NCBI GenBank assembly: GCA_039191605.1
Contig: JBCCXL010000016.1
Span: 102,891-166,890, forward strand
DNA from: JBCCXL01 sp039191605
GTDB taxonomy: Bacteria; Acidobacteriota; Thermoanaerobaculia; Multivoradales; JAHZIX01
Reading direction: 5' to 3'
Length of the DNA: 64,000 nt
Shown here: positions 1 through 9,600 of the stretch, one piece after another
Position numbering within the stretch: the first letter of the stretch is position 1
Layout of the letters: each line of letters starts with the position of its first letter
The notes under the pieces: generated by a model
The model's input: the letters and a program-made list of their open reading frames with translations, nothing else
Told to the model about the DNA's origin: nothing
Databases searched by the model: none
Position numbers and translations under genes: made by a program

Positions 1-2
1 GT

Positions 3-698
3 CAGCGCAAGGTGCGGGGATACCGCATCGAGCTGGGGGAGGTGGAGTCGGTCCTCCATCAGCTGCCGGCGGTGGCGGAGGGCGTGGCGGCGGTGCTTCC
101 CAGCGACGAGGGCGAGGGCTCGCGCCTGGTGGCGTGGGTGGTTCCGAGAGAAGGCGGCGGTGGGCATTCGGCCACCGCCGCGGATCTGCGCGGGGCCCTG
201 GGCGAAGTCTTGCCGAGCTATATGGTGCCTTCCGCCATCGTGCTGCTGCCGCGGCTGCCGGTCAACGCGGCGGGGAAGGTGGATCGCCGGGCCCTGCCGG
301 AGCCGGAGCGGGCCGACCTGAGCGGCTGCGCGGAGCTGGTGGCGCCGCGGGATGAAACCGAGCAGCAGCTGGCGGCCATCGCCGGTGACCTGCTGGATCT
401 CGCCGAGATCTCGGTCTTCGACTCCTTCTTCGATCTCGGCGGCCACTCGCTGCTGGCGACTCGGTACCTGGCGCGGATTCGCGAGCTCTTCGCCGTGGAT
501 CTGCCGCTGCGCACCCTCTTCGACGCTCCCACCGTGGCGGCCCTGGCGGCGGTGGTGGAGGAAGCCATCTTTCTCCAGCTGGCGGCGGAGGAAGGGCTGG
601 ACCTGGAAGCATTCGATAGCGAGCTTCTAGACGATCAGCCTCTCGACGGGCAGCCTCTCGACGGTGCTCCTCTGGCCTTGGTCGAGGAGGACGGATGA
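3..698 (+). CDS. Non-ribosomal peptide synthetase, C-terminal A-T fragment (5' end outside window)
   Basis: This is the end of an NRPS whose beginning lies left of the window. The frame is open at the edge, inside the last part of an adenylation domain. The A8 core reads KVRGYRIELGEVES and the A10 core reads NAAGKVDRRALP. A carrier domain follows with the phosphopantetheine site in FFDLGGHSLLATRY (Ser codon 447-449). Only an acidic tail of about 60 residues comes after it, with the imperfect repeat LDDQPLDGQPLDGAPL. There is no condensation or thioesterase domain, so the bound intermediate must pass to another protein. The stop overlaps the next start as ATGA, which implies coupled translation with the 3854-residue synthetase. 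The tail could be a docking segment; that is inference. Confidence 0.93.
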   Translation, partial: QRKVRGYRIELGEVESVLHQLPAVAEGVAAVLPSDEGEGSRLVAWVVPREGGGGHSATAADLRGALGEVLPSYMVPSAIVLLPRLPVNAAGKVDRRALPEPERADLSGCAELVAPRDETEQQLAAIAGDLLDLAEISVFDSFFDLGGHSLLATRYLARIRELFAVDLPLRTLFDAPTVAALAAVVEEAIFLQLAAEEGLDLEAFDSELLDDQPLDGQPLDGAPLALVEEDG

Positions 699-3600
699 GC
701 GGCATCAAGACTCTGCCGGGAGCAGCGGCTCCCCCGTCGACATCCGAGTTGGCGCCTGAGTTGGATTCCGGAGCCACGGCTTCTTCAGAAGTTCCTGCCG
801 CTGCGGAGGGGCCGGTCGCTTCGCTGCTGGAGCGGGTTCTGGTCCACGCTGAGGAGCGTCCCGACGTTGCGGCGGTGGTGGACGGCGAGGCGAGGTGGAC
901 CTACGCGGCGCTGCGCTCCGCCGCTCGGCTCGGGGGCGAGCGGCTGCGGGCCCTGGGAGCCGAACCCGAATCGCTGGTGGTGATCTGCGCCGGCCGCAGC
1001 GGCGCGGCCTTCGTCGCCATGCTTTCGGTGTGGTGGAGTGGTGCCGCCGTGGCGGTTCTCGACCCAGCGCAGCCGCCGCGGCGGCTGGCGGTTGTGCTGC
1101 GGCGGCTGGCTCGACATCAGCGCCAGGTCCAGGGCGAGGATTTCTCCCTGCCGGTGCTTGTCGACGAGGGCAGCGCCGCCGCCGTGGAGGCGGCCCTGGC
1201 ACAGCTCGGCGAGAGCGGAGAGGGCGGGGAGCGCTCGTCCATCCGGCTGCTTCCGCTAGCTCTTTGCGCCCCGTTGCCCACGGCTCGGGACCAGCGCTCC
1301 GGGAGCGACCCGGGATTAGCGCACAAGGTTTCTTCACCGCCGCCCTTCCATCGTCTGGCCTACGTGATCTTCACCTCCGGCTCCACCGGGGAGCCCAAGG
1401 GAGTGATGGCTCACCACGGCGGCTTCGCTGCCCTGATGGACGCCATGGCGCCGCTCCTCGGCCTGCGTTCGGAAGAGAGGGTCGGTCAATTCGCCACCCT
1501 GAGCTTCGACGCCGCCCTCTTCGAGCTGGCGGTGAACCTCTCCGCCGGATGCACCATGGTGCTGATCCCGGAGTCGCTGCGCTCCGATAGCGAGGCGCTG
1601 CTGAGCTTCCTGGCGGAGCATCGAATCTCCAGCTCCCTGCTGCCCACCGCCGTGGTCAACTGGACCCTGGATCGCCCCTGGCCCTCGCCGGCGCCGCGGC
1701 AGATCTACGCCGGCGGAGACCGCATGCGAGCCGCGCCGGGGCGGTCGGCGCCGTGGTCGCTGCTCAACCTCTATGGCCCTACCGAGGCCACCATCTGCTC
1801 CCACGGGATTCGTCTAGAGCCCGTCGAGGCGGAGCGGGAATCGGCGGCGCCCCCCATCGGCTATGACGTCGACGGCAGTGGCTTTGCCATCATCGACAGG
1901 GGCGGAAATCCGGTAGCTAACGGCGAGTCCGGCGAGCTGCTTCTCGGCGGCCCTCGAATCACCCGCGGCTACCTGGGGGATCCGGCCCGCACCGCCGAGC
2001 GCTTCCTGCCGGACCCCTCCAGCTCTTCGCCGGGGGCCCGGCTCTACCGCACCGGCGATCGGGTGCGGCGAGACGAGTCCGGGGCGCTGCACTTCCTGGA
2101 TCGCATCGACGCCCAGGTGCAGCTGCGGGGCCGCCGGGTGGAGCTGGGAGAGGTGGAGTCGGCCCTGGTGGCGGCGCCGGGGGTGAGGCAGGGGGCGGTG
2201 GCGGTGGTGGGCGAGGGCGAGGGCGCTCAGCTGGTGGCCTACGTGGAGCTGCGCTCGGAGCCCGCGCCCGGGGCTTCCCGGGCGGCGCTGGAGCTGGTGA
2301 AGCGCGCCGTCGAGGAGCGAGTGCCCGACTACATGGTGCCGCAGCGGTGGATGGTGCTGGAGCAGCTGCCGACCACCGTCGCCGGCAAGGTGGATCGACG
2401 CCGGCTGCCGGCGCCGCCGAAGATTCCCCCCGGATCGGGGCGCGGCGGCGCGCCTCGCTCGGACCTGGAGCAACGCATCGCCGAGGTCTGGGCCGCGGTG
2501 CTCGGGATCGAGGTCCAGAGCGTCGGTCGCGAGGACGACTTCTTCCGACTCGGCGGTCACTCCCTGGCGGTGGGGGAGGTCCTCGCCCGGCTGCGGAAAG
2601 ATCGACCGGAGGACGGCAGTCTGGTGCCGGCCTTTTTCTACGCCCACCCGACGGTGGCGAGCTTCGCTTCGGCTCTCGATCGCAGCGCTCCGGCAGCCTC
2701 CAGCGAGGAGCCCCAGGGGGAGCCTCAGCCCCCGGTTCCGCGAGATCCCCTACCTCCCCTGATCCCTCTGTCTCCTCTGGTAGATGCCGCCGGGCCGTCG
2801 GCGGAGCACCCGCCCCTGAGCTTCGCCCAGGAGCGCTTCTGGCTGCTGGAGAAGATGGCGGCCACCGGGGCTGATCCACTAGCCGCCGGCAGCAACCGCT
2901 ACAGCCTGCCGGTGGCCCTGCGTCTGCGGGGGCCGCTGGACGCCGGGGCCCTCGCCACCGCCTTTAGCGCACTGCTGGAGCGCCATCGGGTGCTGCGGGC
3001 GATCTTCCAGGAACGCGACGGGCGCCCCCAGCAGCGCATCGAGGCGCTGCCGGCGGCGCCGCTGCCGCTGGTGGATCTCTCCCGCCTCGGCGCTGCTGCG
3101 GCCCTGGATCTCGCCCGTCGCCTGATCGGCGTCGACGTGCTGACTCCCTTTCGCCTACAGCAGGGGCCCCTCGTCCGCTTTCGCCTCTACCGCCTCGCTC
3201 CTGGGGATCATTGCCTGAGCGTGAACCTGCATCACATCAGCGCCGACGGTTTCTCCCTGAAAGTGCTGATCCAGGATTTACTGCGCCTCTATCGCGGGGC
3301 GACGGTGGGGGAAGAGAACCCCCTTGCCCCGCTGCCGCTGAGCTACGAGGACATCGCCCGCTGGCAGCGATCTTGGCTGGAGAGTCCGGCCTTCGATCAG
3401 CTGCTGGGGGCCTGGCGGCGGCGCCTGGGTTCGCGGCCGGCGCGGCTGAGGCTGCTGCGGGCCAGGGCTGACCAAGGGACCGACCATGGGAATGCTGCGG
3501 GGGAGTTTCTCGCCCGGGGACATCATTGGGAGCTTCCCAGGGAGCTGGTGCGCTCCCTGGAGCACAGAGCCCAGCAGGCCGGGTGCACCCTCTTCATGCT

Positions 3601-6600
3601 CACCCTCGCCGCCTACGGTGCGGTGCTGGGGCGCTGGTCGGGCAGCTCCCGGGTGAACGTCGGCACGCCGGTGGCGGGTCGCGATCGAGCCCATTGGGAC
3701 GAGCTGGTGGGCTGCCTGGTGAACACCCTGGTGTTGCGCATCGACCTCTCCGGGGATCCCCGCCTCGGCGAGCTGCTGGGGCGGGTGCGCAGCGAGAGCT
3801 TCGAGGCCTTCTCCCTGCAGGACATGCCCTACGAGCGCCTGGTGGAGGCCTATACCCGGCAGCGGGGGGAGGCCACCGAGGCCCTCTTCTCCGCCTTCTT
3901 CACCCTGCAGCAGCTGGATCTTCCTCAGGTGGAGCTGCCGGGGGTCGAGGTCGAGCCCCTCGCCGCCGACAGCAGCGGAGCGCTCAACACCAAGCTGGAG
4001 CTCAACCTCGCGCTGGTGGATGCTGGGGGGCGTCTGACGGCGCAGTGGAGCTTCAACGCCAATCGCTACGACGAGCAGGCGATGGAGAGGCTCTTTGGAG
4101 ACTTCCAGGGAGCGCTGGAGGCGATGGCTTCCGGCGAGGAGCTTCGACTCTCGCAGCTGCCGGGGCCGACGCCTCAGGAGTTGAGGGAGTACTCCGCGCC
4201 GGTTTCGTCAACGGCGAAGGCGGAGATTTCGCAGGGCCCGAAGGCCGGAGAGCCGCGCGGCGCTGCCTCCCCAGAGTCTGTTGCTCCCGGGCCTTCTTCG
4301 CGGCGGCCTTCTTCTCGGCGACATACTGCTCAGGGGCCTGCCTCAACGCCGGAACCGAGGAAGGCGAATTCAGAGCAGCAGCAGGCAGCGAAGCAGATCT
4401 CGGCGCGGCGCCAGAAGCTGCGGGCCCAGCTGGAGCGTCTGCCGCCTCATCTAAGGGCTCGCTTCGCCCAGCGCCTCGGCGGAGGGGGTGGAGGCGCTGA
4501 AGAGGAGACCGGTGGGGAGGCAGCCGCATCACCATCTACATCGTCTTCTTCAGCCTCCGCTTCGGCCCCTGTATCTTTCCCAGGGCCATCCCTTGAATCC
4601 CCCTCGAAGCCAGCGAAGGACGAGGCGTCGACCCAGGGATCTCTTCAACCAGCACAGCAGCCGCCACAGCAGTCGCCTCAGGACTCGCCGCCGGCCCCCC
4701 TCTCCTTCGATCAGGAGCGCCTGTGGTTCCTGGATCGCTTCGATCCCGGCGAGGGCACCTACAACATTCCCCTGGCGGTGCCGCTGGGGAAGGAAGTGCG
4801 GCTAGAGGCCCTTGAACAGGCGCTGCGGGATGCGGTGCTGCGGCATCCGGCGCTGCGGGCCCGCTTCCCCCTCGGCGAGAACGGCGAGCCGCAGCAGGTC
4901 TTCGACCGGCGGCCCCGACTGCATAGCAGAACCTCGGGCTCCGGGCTTCCGGTGGTAGATCTGCGGGCCCTGGGGGCGAAGGCCGCCGCGGAGGCCCGGC
5001 GGCTGATGATGGTGGACGGGCTGGCGGGCTTCGACCTCGCCTCCGGTCCGCCGCTGCGGGCCCATGCCCTGTGGCTTTCGGAAGGCCTCACCCTGCTGCT
5101 CAACGTGCACCACATCGCCTTCGACGGCACCTCCGCGGGGCTCCTGGCGAGGGATTTGGAAGTCTTCTACCGCTCGCGCTGCGGCGATCCCGCCTCGCTG
5201 CGAGAACTACCGGCGCTGAGGGCGACCTACGGGGAGTACGCCAGCGCCCAGCGGGATTCGCTGGCGGGAGACCGGCAGCGGGAGCTGCTGGAGTTTTGGC
5301 GCCGCACTTTGGACGGTGCCCCGAAGCTCCTGGAGCTGCCCTTCGATCGTCCACGCCCGCCGGTGCAGACCCACCGCGGCGGCCACGTCACCCTCTCCCT
5401 CCCGGCCTCCGCGGGGCCGGCGCTGGAGTCGCTGCGGCGTCAGCTCGGCGTCACGCCCTTCCTGATCCTCTATGCCGCCGGCCTGCTGCTGCTGCATCGG
5501 CTGACCCAGGAGCGGGACCTGGTCCTCGGCACCCCCGTCGACGGCCGCCGCTCTACCGAGATGGAGCCGGTGGTGGGCTTCTTCGTCCACTCCGTGGTGC
5601 TGCGCTGCGGGCTGCGGCCGGAGCAGAGCTTCGCCGAGCTGGTGAGCGAGGCGAGGCGGGTGGCGCTGGCGGCCTTCGAGCACGGCGACCTGCCCTTCGG
5701 CCGCCTGGTGGAGGAGCTGGCGCCGGGGCGGGATGAGGCCTATACGCCGATCTTTCAGGTGCTGCTGGCGGCCCAGGGAGCGGGGGCGGTGGGGGCCGGT
5801 GAAGAGGCTCGCCCGGGGGAGGCACAGCTGGTGTCGACGCCGGTGGCGAAGGTGGATTTAGGGCTCTTCTACGCCTTCGATCCGCCAGTGAACCCGGGAG
5901 AGGCGCCGCGCCTCGGTCTGGCCCTGAACTACAACGCCGACCGCGCCGACGCCACCACCGCGCGGCGCTGGGCCGAGCTGGCGGCGCGACTGCTGGAGTC
6001 GGCTTTAAAAGCGCCGGATCGTCCCCTGGCGACGCTGAACGGCCTCAGCGCCGCCCAGCGCCATCAGCTGCTGGTGGAATTCGGTGTCGCCACCGCCGTC
6101 GGTGCCGGGCTTGGGGTGCCGGAAGCTTTCGAGGCCTGCGCCCGCCGCACTCCCGAGGCCCTGGCTCTCACCGGCGCCGATGGCCGCCGTCTTTCCTATC
6201 GGCAGCTGGAGATCCAGACCCGGCGACTGGCCCACGCTCTGCGTCGCCGCGGCGTCGAGCCGGAGGTGGTGGTGGCGCTGCTGCTGCCTCGCTCGCCGGA
6301 GATGGTGATGACCGCCCTGGCGGTGCTGCGGGCCGGCGGAGCCTATCTGCCGATGGACCCGGTGCTGCCGGCCCAGCGCATGGCCTTCATGGCCGAAGAC
6401 AGCGGGGCGATGGCGGTGGTCACCCTGGGTTTGGATCCGCGGGCCCCGGAAGCTCTGGAGCTTCCCTTTTCTACCTTGATGGAGGAGGGGGAAAGGCTGG
6501 AGACAGCGGCGCGGGAGCTCGGAGATTCTCTCCCGGAGCTGCCGGGGGTATGCGCCGGGGAGCATCAGCTGGCCTACGTGCTCTACACCTCCGGCTCCAC

Positions 6601-9600
6601 CGGGGTGCCCAAAGGAGTGGGCATCCCCCACGGCTGCCTGTCGCGGCTGATGGACTGGCATCACCGCACCACCTCGATGCGCCGCGATCATCGAGTGGGG
6701 CAGTATTCGGGCCTTTCCTTCGACGTCTCGGTGCTGGAAATCTGGCCGCCGCTGACCTTCGGCGCCAGCCTCTTCCTGATGTCCGACGAGGTGCGGCTGG
6801 ACGGCGTCGCCCTCGCCCAGTGGATTCGGGAGCAGCGCATTCACCAGATCTTCTTCGCCACTCCGGTGGCGGAGCAGATGATGCAGCTGCCGGAGATGCT
6901 GGACAACGAGCTCGAGGTGCTGATGGCCGGGGGAGACCGCATGCGCCGCCGCCCGCCGGAGTCGGCCCGCTGGGTGGTGAAGGATCATTACGGCCCCACC
7001 GAGACCACGGTCATCGCCACCACCAACAACATTGCCCCGGCGAGCCGGGACTCCCGTCCCCCGGGGATCGGCGGTCCGATGCAGGGAGGGCGCTTCTACG
7101 TCCTCGATCCCCAGCTGCGGCCGGTGCCCCTGGGCTGCCCCGGGCATTCGGTGATCGCCGGCACCGGCGTTGGCCGGGGCTATCTCGGTCGGCCGCGGCA
7201 GACGGCGGAGCGCTACCGGCCGGATCCCTTCTCCCAGAAGCCCGGTGAGCGCATGTACCTCACCGGGGACCTGGTGCGCCAATACCCCGACGGCAGCGCG
7301 ATCTTTCTTCAGCGCATGGACTTCCAGGTCAAGATTCGCGGCCAGCGAATCGAGCTCGGCGAGATCGAGGCCGCCCTCAGCGCGGTGGAAGAGATCTCGG
7401 AGACGGTGGTGCTGGCGCGGGACGATGCTCCCGGGGCAGGGAGCGAAAAGACCCTGGTGGCCTATTACGTGCCGAAGCAGGCGGGTGCGGAGGCTGAAAC
7501 TGCTTTGACTCCGGCGGCCCTCGGCCAGCGCCTACGGGAGGAGCTGACGCCGGCGATGGTGCCCGCCGCTTTCGTGCGCCTGGAGGCGATGCCGCTGAAC
7601 GCCAACGGCAAGATCGACCGCCGCGCCCTGCCGCCGCCGCTGGCGTTAGATCTCCAGATTGGGGACGAGGGGGGGAGCTCTGCGGAGGTGGCCGGAGCCT
7701 CGATTCCCGGGACCCCGATGGAGGCGCTGGTGGCGGAGCTGTGGACCGAGCTGCTGGGAGTGATGCCGGGGCCCGGGGACGACTTCTTCCTGCTCGGCGG
7801 TCATAGCCTGATGGCGGCCCAGGCCGCCCGCCGCCTGGCCAGCGCCCTGGAGGTGGAGGTCACCCTACGGGATGTCTTTCGCCACCCGACCCTGCGGGAG
7901 CTTGCCGCGGTGCTCACCGAGCGGCGCCGCGGTGCCGAGGCGCTGCGGCCCATCCCCCGTTCGGAGGAGGTAGGCGACGCGCCTCTCTCCCTCGCCCAGA
8001 CTCGGCTGTGGTTCTTCGAGCGCCTGGTGCCGGGCACGGCGGTCTACAACATCCCGCTGGCTATTGACCTTGAGACTTCCAGCGACCTCGAACCCTTCAG
8101 CGACGCCAGCTCCTCGCCTCCGATTCACGGCGGCGCCCTAGCGGCAGCCTTCACCGCCGTGGTGGCTCGCCATCAGAGCCTGCGCACCACCTTCCACGAT
8201 GGTCCCTCCCAGGGCGCCGTCCAGCGGGTGGAGGCGGCGCGGCCCATGGCCTTGCCGGTGGTGGACCTGCGGGGGCTGGCGCCGCAGCATGCCCGCCGGG
8301 TCGCCGAGGGCCTGGAGAGTCGGGAAGCCACCCTGCCCTTCGATCTGCAATCGGGGCCGCCGGTGCGCTGTCGCCTGCTGCTGCGGCCCTCCGCTCCCCC
8401 TCGGCTGCTGCTGACGGTGCACCATCTGGTGGCCGACGGGCGCTCCCTGGAGATTCTCGAGGCTGAGCTGACTCAGGCCTACGGAGCTGCGCTCCTGCAG
8501 TTGGATAAGCACGTGGAGGAGCGAGGGCCCCTCGGCCCCGAAGCGGGCCTGGATCCCTGCTCTTTAGTGCCCGCGTGGGAGCCACCGGGGATTCAATACG
8601 GTGACTTCGCCCGCTGGCAGCGACAGGAGTTGGCCAGCCTCTCGGAGGGCGCCGCCGAGGGAACCCTAGGCAGCGCCGTAGCGGCCCGCTGCGATCATCT
8701 GCGCCCCCACGCCCGGGAGATCGAGCTGCCCCTGGATCGTCCCCGACCGCCGCGGCCGAGCTACGTCGGCGGCATGCGGCGGCTGCGGCTGGCGCCCGCC
8801 GAGAGCGCTGCTCTGGTGGCCCTGGCGAGGCGACTGGAGGTGACGCCCTTCGTGCTCTTCACCGCCCTCTCGGGGCTGGTGGTGGCGCGCCTGACCAATC
8901 TGCCGAGCCTGCTCTTGGCGACCCCCTCCGAGGGTCGGCAGCGGCCGGAAGTCGCCCCCCTGGTGGGCTTCTTCGTCAACACACTGGTGCTCCCGGTGGC
9001 GCCGGCTTCGGCGCCTACCTTCGCCGCCCTGGCCGCCGCCACCCGCTCCGAATCCCTCCTCGCCCTGGATCACGAGGATCTGCCCTTCGAGGCCCTGGTA
9101 GAGGGGCTGGATTTGCCTCGCTCCGCCGCCCGGTCGCCTCTCTCTCAGGTGGCGGTGACCGCTTCCTTCGCCGCGCCCGCGGAGCTTGAAGGGGAGGCCC
9201 TCCGCAGTGACGAGGGGCTGACGGCGAAGGGAGATCTCTTCCTCGCCCTGCGGCTGCCCTTGGAGACCGGCGGCAGTGCCCTGGTGGAGGCCCTCTTCGC
9301 CAAAGAGCTCTTTGACGCCTCCACCGCCCTGCGCTGGCTCTGCTCCCTGAGCACCCTGCTCCAGCACGCGGTGGCGGATCCCGACCGCTCGCCCTACGAT
9401 CTTTCGCTGCTCTCCCCGGCCCAGCGCCATCAGCTGCTGGTGGAGACGGCGGGGGCGGAGGCCCGGCAGCTAGGGGTGCCGGAGGGGCTGGGGCTAGATC
9501 CTGGAGCCGGGTCGGTGCATCGAGCGGTGGCGGCAGCCGCGCAGCGGGATCCCGAGGCTCTCGCCCTGGTGGCGGAAGGCTGGTCCTACGGCGAGCTGGT

